Part shown: piece after piece, positions 34,090 through 44,400 of the stretch
Layout of the letters: every line of letters begins with the position of its first letter
How positions within the stretch are numbered: position 1 is the stretch's first letter
Assembly (NCBI GenBank): GCA_964017185.1
Contig: OZ024874.1
Coordinates: 48,760,856-48,824,855 of the forward strand
DNA length: 64,000 nt
Direction: 5' to 3'
From: Rugalucina vietnamica
Lineage: Eukaryota > Mollusca > Bivalvia > Lucinida > Lucinidae
Translations under genes and position numbers: made by a program
Notes under the pieces: generated by a model
Database searches by the model: none
The model's input: the letters and a program-made list of their open reading frames with translations, nothing else
What the model was told of the DNA's origin: nothing

Positions 34090-34503
34090 GTAGGTTGAAT
34101 AGATAGAAACGTTCTGCTAACGAAATGATAAAAGCTCGTAGCCTGACAGAGAAGTATAATTTGTCGAAAAAATTGATGCTGTTCACCAGATAATTCTAAT
34201 GTTTCCTCTGATTTCATTCCATGTTTATGGAATTCTATGAAGGAAATAAATTTTAAAATGATACATCAACATTCAATACCATGGAATTGCCGACTGACAA
34301 TACTTGCGTCGGTGCAATCGCCTCTGTGTACTAATTCAAGTTGTTTTTGTTCGCACATTCTTTTCGTTGGTAACAAATGATTATAATTTTGTCATCTTTT
34401 GGTAAATGCAATCAATATGAATCTTTACTCATTTTGAATATCACGTGTTATCTTATTTCTGTGATTTCCTCGTTATCCCGTTTGAGCTCCTCTTAATTTT
34501 CAG
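34090..34503 (+). other. Intron of the mosaic gene
   Basis: 414-bp intron with GTAGGT and TTTTCAG borders. No repeats recognised. Confidence 0.7.
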
Positions 34504-34881
34504 AGTCGCGAATTGCTCCTATGTGTGATTCAAACCTTACAACAGTAACTGGAAAACCTCTTTACATCCAAAACTCAAACTATCCATTCAATGCAATTGA
34601 CTCATCATCTACGAGTTGTACATGTTCTGTAGAAGCTCTCAGCTGTTCTTCAACAATCAAAGTCTCGTATGTACACTTTCAACTATACGACGGTGGAGGA
34701 TGTCCAGGAACCCAAAAGATCAGAATAAATGATAATGGGACTGATCATGATTATACATGTTCTGATAATACCGGGTATGAAATAAAGTCGTCAGTTTTCA
34801 CCAGCTCGACAAATTACATTACCGTAACATTAGATAATCCAAATGGCAAAGCGGATGGACGTTTCTGGATAGCATTCGAAG
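34504..34881 (+). CDS. CUB-like domain exon, phase 1-1
   Basis: Acceptor TTTTCAG ends at 34503; the donor GTAACG starts at 34882. The exon is 378 bp and phase 1 at both ends. Translation features: PMCDSNLTTV, then YIQNSNYPF (CUB domains begin with a similar I-x-SPNYP turn), VHFQLYDGGGCPG, YEIKSS, NYITVTLDN, and RFWIAFEG at the end. Alternating beta strands and the closing FWI-FE match a CUB-like sandwich. The cysteine pattern (CTCSVEALSC, GGC, YTC) is not the standard four-cysteine CUB set, so a related beta-sandwich is possible. CUB domains mediate protein binding outside the cell. Confidence 0.72.
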
Positions 34882-35494
34882 GTAACGTTGTAATGGAAGT
34901 ACTGTCATTTTATCAACTCAGAAATATTTTGTTAATGATTGGATACTAGATGATGCCTTCAAGTAATGAACAAGTCAGTTTGCTTATTGAACGCAACTTA
35001 TTGCAAATGAGCCGCTGCATCACAAAACAAACAATTTGCATATGCGAAAACAAACGCGCAGATCAACTGTGCAGCGCCTTTGTGTTTTCGCTTAACGGAT
35101 AGTATTACCCCTGTTTTTCTTAGATCCGAAATTTCAAGCCTCTAGTCTTATTATGTGACTGTACAGACCAGTTTTTGTCGGACCTGGTCGGAACCCCAAA
35201 TTGTTGGTTTTCTCATGCGAAGGCTCAAACAGTATAAATGACACAATATCACCACAAGGTAGACTGTCTCCAACGAAAGATGCATTAAGAAAAAGCTGCA
35301 AAACTCCGTCCCGACAAGGCAGACAACCATTCCGCCCATGATACAGATGATAGATGGGTCTTGAATGAAATTAAATGAAACCGAGAACAGTGAACATAAT
35401 AAGGAGAAAATCGTCTAAATCGAGGCGTTGTCTAAAACATAATAATTGTAAAATATTATTTTGATGTACACATGTATCTGTTTTCATGTTCCAG
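34882..35494 (+). other. Intron of the mosaic gene, carrying a MITE
   Basis: 613-bp intron containing the inverted-repeat element at 35008-35227. Confidence 0.7.
35008..35227. mobile_element. MITE, copy 1
   Basis: Terminal inverted repeats: TGAGCCGCTGCATCACAAAA at the left against the reverse complement of TTTTCTCATGCGAAGGCTCA at the right. An inner hairpin lies at 35044-35091 (GCGAAAACAAACGCGC ... GCGCCTTTGTGTTTTCGC). It is 220 bp, non-coding, and has an opposite-orientation relative at 41797-42033. Confidence 0.8.
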
Positions 35495-35557
35495 AAACAA
35501 GTGGGTCGATACAGCTCGATCTCAATTGTGGCCAGGCAGCTAGAACGATGTGTATGG
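35495..35557 (+). CDS. Short linker exon, phase 1-1 (candidate)
   Basis: Acceptor ATGTTCCAG ends at 35494; the donor GTAAGT starts at 35558, a near-consensus site. The 63-bp exon is open in phase 1 and reads TSGSIQLDLNCGQAARTMCM. It is too short for a domain and has two cysteines. Fusion with the flanking exons keeps the frame (GAA at the left, GAT at the right). It could be a linker or the first part of another module. Evidence is splice signals and phase only. Confidence 0.6.
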
Positions 35558-35616
35558 GTAAGTATTGTTATGATTATCACATACTTGGACTTATATTTCC
35601 AGCGATAACCTCAAGT

Positions 35617-35965
35617 TTGCATATGTGATAATGTGTATCCCGCCCTCTGGTTATCAGCATGGGCGGGCTGATAACCGGAAATCATGCATTTTGAACGCAC
35701 CACGGTATATGTGACGTCAAGTTTAATGACGTTACGTCATTGTAACGTCATTTTTATGGTGCTATTTTCTTTTTCAACGCAGAAATAAACATTTTTCGCA
35801 TTTCTAAACACAAATCTTTGGAATATAAGATAAAGCAGATGTGATAAACCTCGCCCATTATCAGCCCTCGAGCTGAAGCTCTCGGGCTTGATAATGGAGT
35901 CTCGGGTTGATACTGCGGACGATAACCAAAATGCCCATGTGATACTCTCTAATTATCATATTGGG
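35617..35965. repeat. Hairpin-rich repeat with clustered CRE-like sites
   Basis: Left end CATATGTGATAATG with GGTTATCAGCATGGGCGG, and right end CGATAACCAAAATGCCCATG with TGATA, are roughly inverted. An internal hairpin lies at about 35857-35900 (CCATTATCAGCCCTCGAG ... CTCGGGCTTGATAATGG). TGACGTCA, TGACGTTACGTCA and TAACGTCA are packed into 35711-35752. It looks like a MITE, with no second copy in this window. Confidence 0.5.
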
Positions 35966-36284
35966 GGTACATTGGAGGTAGTTTTGGTACGGGTGTGCTT
36001 CGGGACATTTGTACGGTCCAGTTTTGATGTATTGATAACCTACGTCATTCATATGCATGGTCTTAAACGAAAATGAACCATTTATAAACTGAATCAGATG
36101 ATAATACGTTACAAAAATATTTTTATTTTCAAGCAAATGCACCACACAAATGCAAATGCAATGTCTTGATAATTATATAGCATCCGTTGTCAGCATTGTG
36201 ATGGCATCATTTCATTACAAACAGTTATGTTTCCGTCGAACGTAAAGTTTAAAGTAATGATTTATTAGCCAATCGGTTAATTTC

Positions 36285-36425
36285 TTATGGTTTATCAGTG
36301 TCACTGTTGAGCAAGACACATTAACTCCGTAGAATACTGGTTAAACCCCATGAAGCGGTGACTCTGTCTCGACATGACTGAAAAATTGTTGACTGGGACG
36401 TTAAATCGCAATTCAAGCAAACAGA
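36285..36425 (+). mobile_element. SINE-like 3' tail
   Basis: GACTGGGACGTTAAATCGCA followed by ATTCAAGCAAACAGAC resembles the GGACGTTAAA-CAAACA ending of mollusc tRNA-derived SINEs (recalled pattern). A tRNA-like head with A and B boxes is not clear upstream, so this may be a truncated copy. Confidence 0.45.
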
Positions 36426-37384
36426 CAAATTTCTTATGCAGTCGCCCTTAGCCACGATTGCCGCCAATGCACAAGCTAGTAAAAAGGTATCTGAACTACA
36501 GTAGAATAAATACCGAAGTCCCCTTTTTCTATTGCATTCTCACAGACACTCGACACCAAATCAGCTTACAGTGTTTGCCAACTCATTTTGGCGGCATTGA
36601 CAGTGAGAGATGTGTTGTCAGTTTGCTGTAAAACAGGGTATCCAAAGTGTCAGTTAATATACAGGATAACCACAATAGTCCGTACACTCTAGGATAGTCA
36701 AGTTGAATCCGATTATGGCCATTTTGATACCACCTTAGACCCATTGTCGCCGACAGGTAGCGCTATAACACTGACCTGTCGCCTTTGGCTCGTTGCATGC
36801 TGGGAATGTCCACCATGGAATCCATTTTGGAATCCATTTTATATGTAGATCATATTAATATAATTTTACATACAATTTTATTTTTGTCTTTTTGTTACGT
36901 CCTGTGTTTTACCTTTGCACAGCTCGAATGAAAGAAATACATTCTAATCCAGAAATTTCAAGAAATCTATTAATTGATTCTCTCGAGAACTGAACGGGAT
37001 TAGCCGATTTTGGCTATATCCCATAATTCAAAGCGTCAAATGCGAGAGATCTAGATGAGATATCGTCAGATCTCGCGAGAATGACCTTAGACCAAAAATT
37101 GAATAGTTTCCAACTCCGTATATCATTCACCATCAATTCGACTGGCGGTGCAGCATTTTCTAATCTAAATCGAAATTTAGTTTCAAATAATTGCTTTTAT
37201 AGAATTCCGTAATGCTAGGTCGCCTTTGAGATTAAGATCAGTCATAGACTGAACAAGACCCGTCAGCTACAGATGGCCAATAAGGAGGTATGCATTCTTT
37301 ATGTAAAAAGTTTGGTTCATTATTTATTTGCTTGTGTGAAATTTCGATCTTCTCACATGTGACATTAAATCTGAGTTCATTAAA

Positions 37385-38432
37385 GGTGACGTTCCTCGCC
37401 GTGTTTCTTATGGTGTATACATCTCGCAACTTATTAGGTTTGCTAGAGTCTGCAATCGTGTTGCGGACTTCAATGCGCGAAATAAATGTTTAACAGCTAA
37501 ACTTCTCCAGCAGGGCTCATCAGTATCATAAACTACGATAAACACTTTTTTTTATATTTTATCGCAGACACTATGAATTGATTTCCAAATTTAATATTGG
37601 GCTAAAGACCCTTTTACGCGAGGGCCTTTCGGAACCATAATTTTATGGTGACTTAGTTTCAGTTCAGAAAAATCATTACACGTTACAGACGTATAGGGTA
37701 TAACTTAAATGTTATGCGACAGTCTGCATTCTTAGTTTTTAAACCAATAATGGTTGATAACTATGCTGCCTTCTTTAATTGCACGCCGGTGGCGTCAGAC
37801 TCTTTGATGTTCCCGACATAAAGCCATTCATTTTAGTTGGTTGGAGCCAGAGCTTATTGTCTGTTCCTTGTCCCACCGGGGTTCAACCGGTTTTTCTTTT
37901 GCTCTGAGTTAGTAAGTTATTTGGGGCTTACTCAATCTTTGAGTCCTCGTTTTTGATTCATCATGGTGGTTATGATGGTTATCATGATTATTTGTTTGCC
38001 TATGATGGTTCATTGACTAGTTAGATTTTCACCACGAGGACCGAACAACTAATTAAATGTTTTGAACCACTGCAGAAGCTGAGGGTGAGGTTAGGTACCT
38101 GTAAAATTGATTTAAGCCCGCCAGTAATTTTATATTACTGATCGTTTCAAGGCGATACTTTTCTGGTGGCTTCTATTGTTTTATGTCTTGGTTTTTATTT
38201 TTTTGTGATGTTTGCGCCTTTTGTATGTTTTTTTTTTTTATATTTTTAGTTAAGTTTAGGTAACTGAGTGGCCACCTTTTGGGATTATAGCTGCTCATTC
38301 GGCTTACGATATGTTCTCATGGTATAAGTACCTGATTGTTAATTTAGTTTCTTCCCACCTCGGTTTTTTGTGTGGGAATCTCTTTCTGATTGCGCCTTTT
38401 CCTGATCGTTGCCTACCTGTACCTTTCTATGT
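37385..38432 (+). mobile_element. RT retroelement, 5'-truncated copy, plus strand, intronic
   Basis: Starts in the RT C-terminal segment (GTGACGTTCCTCGCCGTG), then ATCTCGCAACTTATTAGGTT and CGACAGTCTGCATTCTTAG. It runs through the 3' tail to TTGCCTACCTGTACC. Several frameshifts are present. It begins at nearly the same point as the copy at 7733-8830. Confidence 0.8.
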
Positions 38433-39049
38433 TGCGTAAGCACAAGGATACAGATAAAGATTTCAGACAAAGGTCTTCACTAATAATCTGCCTGTGGACT
38501 TTTTTCAGCATTTTGCCTGGAGACCCATTGCAACTCTGACAGCTAGAAATCCATTGTATTTTTATATTATTGTTGCATTTGCATGTTCATTCTCGTAAAG
38601 AATTTGGAATATTTTTTATTTATTTATTTTATTTTTTTTCTTGAATACATGTGTCAACCCAGAAGCCCCTGAAATTGGGTGGGATAGGAATAAGTCTTAT
38701 AGCGTGGTTAAGAAAATATTCAAATATAAAACAATATTTTACATGAAACTGTTAATATCCAAGCGATAAAACAGATTGTATTTAATATCCAAAATTCGCA
38801 GCGCGTTTTTCACCCATAAAAGTCGTTAAAATATTTAGCTGTAAATGTCCAGTGTATAATCTGATGCTGCTTGACGAAAACCAAAAAATAAATTTGATCA
38901 ATAGTTAGTGAGAAAATATATATATAGTGACTATCAAAACAATACAAATCCCTATAAAATGCGTAGTAAACATTTTATAGGGCATATTGAGGCATCCGGC
39001 GTAGCATGCTCCTAATTCATAGGTAATAATTAAATAATGGTTCCTTCAG

Positions 39050-39229
39050 ATTGCTCGGAAATTAGCGTTGTTGGCTCAACACATACACCTACAACCACAA
39101 CATCATCATATAGCACTGGAGCTACAGTTACATATACTTGTAACACCGGTTATGAGAGAACGGCTGGGGATGAACAGATCACTTGTGGCACTGATGGCAA
39201 ATGGACAGGGACAACTCCAACATGCTCAT
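39050..39229 (+). CDS. Sushi (CCP/SCR) domain exon, phase 1-1
   Basis: Acceptor TTCCTTCAG ends at 39049; the donor GTAATA starts at 39230. It is 180 bp. Translation: DCSEISVVG at the start (D formed across the junction), GATVTYTCNTGYER, EQITCGTDGKWTG, and TPTCS at the end. This gives the four sushi cysteines plus the conserved tryptophan and the YTC-xxGY motif. A threonine-rich stretch (HTPTTTTSS) sits between C1 and C2. It is followed by a second sushi exon, so the protein has at least two tandem CCP modules here. Confidence 0.88.
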
Positions 39230-40246
39230 GTAATATACTGTTACAAATTTTTAAATTTAAAAGTCACCAAATTTGTATCGTTCATGTTATATTTTACGGC
39301 AATTACGGCGAAATTAATGTCCAACTAAAACCTTCCCAAAATTAACTGAGATGCCAGTCACATCCCATCAAAATTGCAACATATTAAGATGAAACAATCT
39401 CCAATCTCTATGTCAGTTTACAGATTAATTATATCTCCCCCCCCCCGAAGGGTCGGGAGACATATTGTTTTTCCCTGTGCGTCCGTCTGTCTGTCCGTCC
39501 GTCCGTCCGCCTGTCCGTCACAAATCGTGTCCGCTGTATAACTCAAAAAACATCAAAGATATTTCAATGAAACTTGATACACTAATAAAGCATGATAAGA
39601 CGATGTGTCATACACAAGAACCATAACTCTTGCATCATATCTTTGGCGTTATTTCCCTTTGATTATTTTCCATACAATATCGTGTCCGCTCTGTAACTCG
39701 AAAACCGTAAGAGATGTTTCAATGAAACTTGGTACACTTATAAAGCACGATAAGAAAATGTGTCATGCACAAGAATCATAACACTTCCTTTCATATCTTT
39801 GGAGTTATTTCCCTTTAATTATTTTCCATACAATTTCGTGTCCGCTCTATAACTCGAAAACTGTAACAGATATTTCAATGAAACTTGGTACACTTATAAA
39901 GCACGATGAGATAATGTGTCATGCTAAAAATTCATAACTAGCGCTTGCTTGCATACCTTTGGAGTTATTTCCCTTTGATTAGTTTCCATACAATTTCGTG
40001 TCTGCTCTATAACTCAAAAATGGTAAGAGATATTTCAATGAAGCCTGATACACTTATAAAACATAATGCCAGGACATGTGATGCACAAGAACTATAACTC
40101 TTGCTTGCACATTTTGGGCATGCACTTAGAACGGGGTGAGACATCAACAAATTCTAGTTAACATTATTGATTCATCTTTTTGCAATTGCATTTAAACATA
40201 TATTTAACACATTCATGAGAATTAATTATGTTTGTATGTTTCACAG
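39230..40246 (+). other. Intron between the two sushi exons
   Basis: 1017 bp, mostly occupied by the tandem repeat at 39430-40145. Confidence 0.75.
39430..40145 (+). repeat. 155-bp tandem repeat with CCGTCCGT head
   Basis: A C-rich head (CCCCCCCCCCGAAGGGTCGG) and a GTCCGTCCGTCCGT tract at 39478-39515 are followed by four units. They begin with CGTGTCCGCT near 39526, 39680, 39835 and 39995, and include ATTTCAATGAAACTTGGTAC, ACTTATAAAGCACGATAAG and GGAGTTATTTCCCTTTG. It appears to be an interspersed repeat of bivalve type. Confidence 0.75.
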
Positions 40247-40432
40247 TAAAAAACTGTACACCACCAGCAACTGTGGCCAATTCCACACTAGTCCCTGTGG
40301 AAAACAGCTATAACTATGGCGATACAATCACATACACGTGCGCTGAAGGATATCAGAACAACACTGGTGGTCCTCTCGTAAGAAACTGTACAGACACAGA
40401 CACCTGGTCAGGAACACCTCCGATTTGTGGAG
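40247..40432 (+). CDS. Sushi (CCP/SCR) domain exon, phase 1-1
   Basis: Acceptor GTTTCACAG ends at 40246; the donor GTATGG starts at 40433. It is 186 bp. Translation: KNCTPPATVANSTLVPVENS, then YGDTITYTCAEGYQN, RNCTDTDTWSGTPPICGG. All four cysteines, the YTCxxGY motif and the W-x-G-x-P-P-x-C ending are canonical. Two or three N-x-S/T sites suggest N-glycosylation of an extracellular domain. The frame joins the previous sushi exon as TTA (Leu). Confidence 0.9.
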
Positions 40433-40839
40433 GTATGGTAAAATCGTTGTGTTTGATTTACCAAATTAAGAGTTCACTCGAGCTTCCTGTCGATCCTGAA
40501 AGGTATATTTCTGCCTTGAAGTTCGAATGATAATTTTCGTTACCGGCTGTTTTACAATAATATGAACATTTCAGACAAGTATCAGTTTAGACACACCATA
40601 CAACACGTGTTAGCGTTTACCCAGTCGTTTACTAGTGCGTGTATGTTTTACTAAAGAATAGCTTATAATTATCAAAATCATCATTTGAAAGTTTTTAAAA
40701 TTTCATTAAAGATATGAGTATATACATGCAGTTCTTGGATGCACAATACTTACAGGTATATGAAAGGCATGCTTAAGTATCTTCATGGTCATGTCAAGGT
40801 GTACGGTGAATGCTTTCTGTTTCTTGGCCTGATTCAGTG

Positions 40840-41187
40840 TATTGTCAATTCAATTTCGACGGTTACAATTTTGATGATACAATATTCTGTAAGTTGGTAT
40901 CTAGACATTGCTCAACATTGCTTTGATCACTGTTTCCGTTGAGACGCAGTGTCGGTCGATCCCAGTATTCAAATGGTCAGTGCTTGACTACCTGACAGTT
41001 ATTGTTCTATTATGGTACAGTTTGGCGAAGTGTACGTCAATGGCAATGTTCTGATAGTTAGTTTATAGACATTTCTCGATACTGCGTCTATTACCTGATA
41101 TCACGGTTTCAGTTTGGTACCGTATAGGTCGATCCTATTATTCTGATCGGTCAGTGTATCTATAGACATTATTTGATGTCCTCCTGT
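40840..41187 (+). pseudogene. Decayed tandem copies of the LDLa exon
   Basis: At roughly 80-85 bp steps (about 40853, 40937, 41022, 41108) the sequence echoes the intact LDLa exon and its acceptor. Clearest is 41105-41165: GGTTTCAGTTTGGTACCGTA, TAGGTCGATCCTATTATTCT, GATCGGTCAGTGTATCTATA. Compare GTTTCAGTCGGGTGTGGCAT, AGGTCGATGGCAATGTTCTG and ATGGACAATGTATAGATA in the real exon. Frames are broken, so these are relic exons. Confidence 0.65.
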
Positions 41188-41192
41188 TTCAG

Positions 41193-41297
41193 TCGGGTGT
41201 GGCATAGGTCGATGGCAATGTTCTGATGGACAATGTATAGATATTGGTGGACTCTGTGATAGTATTCCAGACTGCAGTGATGAAAGTGATGAAATTT
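41193..41297 (+). CDS. LDL receptor class A (LDLa) domain exon, phase 1-1
   Basis: Acceptor CTGTTTCAG ends at 41192; the donor GTAAGC starts at 41298. It is 105 bp. Translation: CGIGRWQCSDGQCID, GGLCDSIPDCSDESDEI. It has five cysteines, the W-x-C, and the CD-x3-DC-x-D-x-SDE calcium-binding signature; acidic residues coordinate Ca2+ in LDLa modules. The sixth cysteine is not in the exon: the exon ends with the T of a codon, and an acceptor at 41690 supplies GT, rebuilding TGT (Cys). Reading straight through also gives TGT. Confidence 0.87.
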
Positions 41298-41690
41298 GTA
41301 AGCTGTTCTTCTACTCGATAACCCAGTATGCTGTATGTAGATACAATTTTGAATCGTTGTCTTCGTAATTGACAATTGCCCTTATTTGTTAAGCATTATT
41401 TTCGTTCTAGCCAGCACTTTGCTTTCAGGCCTACCTTAATCTCATTTTGGAATTAGAAAATGGCCAGTTGACGATGTTTATGAGTAATAATAATAAAAAT
41501 CCTTATAACCATTGCGACACATTAGTTAATTGTATCGTCATTTGATTTTCGAAGGACCTCACAGCTTTGAAATGTTTCACGCTTTATTCATACGTAGCAT
41601 CATTATTCTATACCATTGATGTTGATTACATGTAATAATCATTTCTGTCAGAACCGATACAAGAAGTGAAGGATAACCCTTATTTCACAG
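41298..41690 (+). other. Intron after the LDLa exon
   Basis: 393 bp with GTAAGC and TTTCACAG borders. An alternative acceptor ends at 41651 (TTTCTGTCAG). Nothing else recognised. Confidence 0.6.
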
Positions 41691-41777
41691 GTGATGTTGC
41701 ATCCTGTAATGAAGGTTTGGTTGCTTGTCCACATGGCGATGGTACATATAGATGTGTGAATGACACTGTTGGTTGTG
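41691..41777 (+). CDS. Cysteine-rich exon, start of a second LDLa-like module
   Basis: With the acceptor TATTTCACAG ending at 41690, the exon is 87 bp and phase 1 at both ends; the donor is GTAAGC at 41778. It reads (C)DVASCNEGLVACPHGDGTYRC and VNDTVGC. The C-x7-C and Y-R-C-V spacing looks like the first part of an LDLa repeat whose acidic half would be in a further exon, not found in this window. An upstream acceptor at 41651 would add PIQEVKDNPYFTG but create TAA at the junction with the LDLa exon. Confidence 0.65.
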
Positions 41778-41796
41778 GTAAGCAGTACAGTACATT

Positions 41797-42033
41797 TGAG
41801 CATGTGCGCGAGAAAAGAAACTATTTGGGTTTCCGACCAGGTCCGACACAAACCGGCCTGTACAATCTCAGGTACAGGCTATAACCTTGAAATTTCGGAT
41901 TTAAAAAGAAGAGGTATTGCACTATCTATGAAGCGAAAACAAAGGCACTAATCAGCTTCGCGGTTACCACGAAGCTGATCTGCGCCTTTGTTTTCGCCCA
42001 AGCTTTTTGTTGGTTTTCTTATGTAGTGGCTCA
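41797..42033. mobile_element. MITE, copy 2
   Basis: Inverted relative to copy 1 at 35008-35227. Ends are TGAGCATGTGCGCGAGAAAA and TTTTCTTATGTAGTGGCTCA. The central palindrome at 41933-41997 is GCGAAAACAAAGGC / GCCTTTGTTTTCGC, with an inner ATCAGCTTCG / CGAAGCTGAT. It starts only 20 bp after the donor of the 41691-41777 exon. Confidence 0.8.
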
Positions 42034-43530
42034 TTTTCGGTTGAATGGGAGTTGAATGTGCATTTATGTGCGTGAAAAGCTGTCATGTAACCCACGCAAC
42101 TCAGAAACAACCATTATACACCTATACACACTTTAATGCAAAAAGAAACCCGTTATAGTTGGGGAACCAAGGAGTGATTTTGGCTAGCCCTTGCACCCAA
42201 AAGTAATACAGCTGAATAGTATATGGTTGAAAAGGTAATGATATGGAGTATACGAAACCACTGTATAGAAGTCACGATCGACTTGCATAACGGCACAGCA
42301 GGCGTTTTTCTACGGTGGCCCATTAAGTGCTTGTGAAAAATAAGATTGATAAACTATCGAATAACTTCTATCAGAATAAAGTAAATCGGCTAAAATTCGG
42401 CAGATATAATGATTTGCATCTATATCAACATTCTTATCACGGATGGGTCTTTGCATGCAGTGGTTGTTTTATAAACATTTGATTGAGCGAACCCCGATTT
42501 TGCAATTTTACCTTTACATTTATTTGCCTTTGATTCCATCTAAAATGCATGTATTGCTCAAAAGTGTATTTTATGTTTATTTTTGAATATGTTAAAGTCA
42601 TTTATTGCAAAACAAATTCAGATTGATACGTCGATGATGTTTTCCCACAAAAATGTTCAAAAACACAATTTTTAGCATATTTTTTGTGTCTTCACACTTT
42701 GTGTGTTTAAACACCTCACATCGTCAGAATGGCGTTTGTGAGTATTTTATAAAATAATGGCGTTCATTTGTAAGAAAACTGTGGCAATAAATGAGAGTCA
42801 ACTTATGAAAAAATATTGTTTGTGTTTTACTTTTTCATTTTTGTTTACATGCCTAGACAGAAAGGAGATAAAACAATTCATTAAGTTGTATCAATCGCTA
42901 AAACATCCTGCTGTTTGTTTTTCTATATATCCTGACGGACTTTAATAACACAACACTCTACATCGGTTACCATTTGCTTAAACTAATTTAAAGTTGAACT
43001 GAAGCTTAAAATAAACATATTATCACGAATTTTTACACCAAACACAATATTTCTTTCATGAAAATTTGTTCGCTAAATTCTTCGCTGAAGCTGCTTTCTT
43101 GACGTAGCTTTTCTGAAGAAAACCTAACAGCGGCTTCAAAAAGAGATTTTGTCAATTTGAAAGCAAATAATCTCCGGTGAAAGCTAACAGCCTAAACCAC
43201 AAGAAAAGCAAAATAAACATTGGCGCTTTCTTTCAATGCCGTTTAAGGCGCCAGCGTTTTTCGCTGACGTCAAACGAAAAGTGCTCAAAACACAGAGCCA
43301 TTCGATTACAGCACAAAACCTTTACATTAATCCCGTGGCCATATAATGAGTTCGAAATATTTTGAATTTGTTTCAATTTTACGTGCAAAAATAAAGTTTT
43401 CTTGATAAATGTTAAAAGTAAGCCTCTGGCGTCCATTTCTTTTGCAAATTATAATTATAGTCAGTCCTACTGCTCATGTCCTGCAAGATTTTCCTTTTCA
43501 ATGACATTTTAACAGTTTTCCCCCATTACA
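42034..43530. other. Non-coding, nothing recognised
   Basis: AT-rich. No further exon of the mosaic gene was found downstream of 41777, although at least one is expected because the last donor is good. A weak inverted pair lies at about 43080-43145 (GAAGCTGCTTTCTTGA against ACAGCGGCTTC). Confidence 0.5.
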
Positions 43531-44400
43531 ATGCATAGGCTACCTATGTTTGCAATGCCGTAAAATAGATCAAGGTCATCACAGGGTCAAGATTTATATG
43601 TAAATTGTAGTACTTTTGTCATCGATGTTCCATGCTATGTTTCGTTGAAATTGGTTTACCGCTCCTGGAGAAGAAGATTTTTAAGGGTTATTATAATATT
43701 TGGGCATGCCGGCCATCTTGGTCATGTGACTTTTATTTTGTTTTTTAATTTTATATACACAACTGATTCCCCCCTCCTATAGTTGATTCATGCAAAATTT
43801 GGCATTGTTTGGCCAAGTGGTTTCAAAGGAGGTGATGCTTGAATAGTATGGTAATATACTGTCATGTATATTGTCCCGGGCTGGGGGCAGATGCGCCCTG
43901 GGTCCATTTTTTTAGAATCATTGATAATCAGTTCTATTGCCCATTCCTGCAAACATATTCCCTTTAACTGATATTTTAACAGTTTTCCCCCATTCCAATG
44001 CACAGGTGACCTATGTTGGCATTTTCGTAAAGTAGGTCAAGGTCATCACACGGTCGTGATTTATATAAACATTATAGTACTTTAGTCAACAATGCTAATG
44101 CCAAGTTCGTTGAAATCGGTCCACCGGTTCCGGAGAAGAAGATTTTTGAAGCGTTTTTACTATATATGAACATGGCGGCCATTTTTGTCATGTAACCTGG
44201 ATTATTTATATAAACATTGGGTCCGCGCTTGCTATGACTGCTTCATATAAAATTTGGCTTTGATTGGGCAAGCGGTTTCAGAGAGAAAATGTGGACGGAC
44301 GCACGCCGGCTCGAGTACCATCCTATGAGCTCCCCATGAGTCTTTGGCTCAGGTGAGCTATTGAACGCCGGGTATCTGCCTGCTCTATAAGCTCAACGTA
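43531..44400 (-). repeat. Two adjacent copies of the GAGCC/CGTCGTC interspersed repeat
   Basis: Two similar units (about 43500-43830 and 43960-44370) share GTTTTCCCCCATT, AATGCA-AGG, GGTCAAGGTCATCAC, TGGAGAAGAAGATTTT and GGCGGCCAT. They end in TTTGGCTCAGGTGAGCTATT. Reverse-complementing gives the layout of 6541-6965. Confidence 0.75.

Larger units (their letters stand above)
35558..39049 (+). other. Large intron of the mosaic gene
   Basis: 3.5 kb between the short linker exon and the sushi exon. It contains a hairpin-rich repeat (35617-35965), a SINE-like tail (36285-36425) and a retroelement copy (37385-38432). Stretches 36426-37384 and 38433-39049 show nothing recognisable. Confidence 0.6.

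Noticed and set aside
41652..41777. Longer version of the last exon as the default form
   Set aside because: Joined to the LDLa exon it forms TAA. The acceptor at 41690 restores the expected cysteine, so the shorter exon was preferred.
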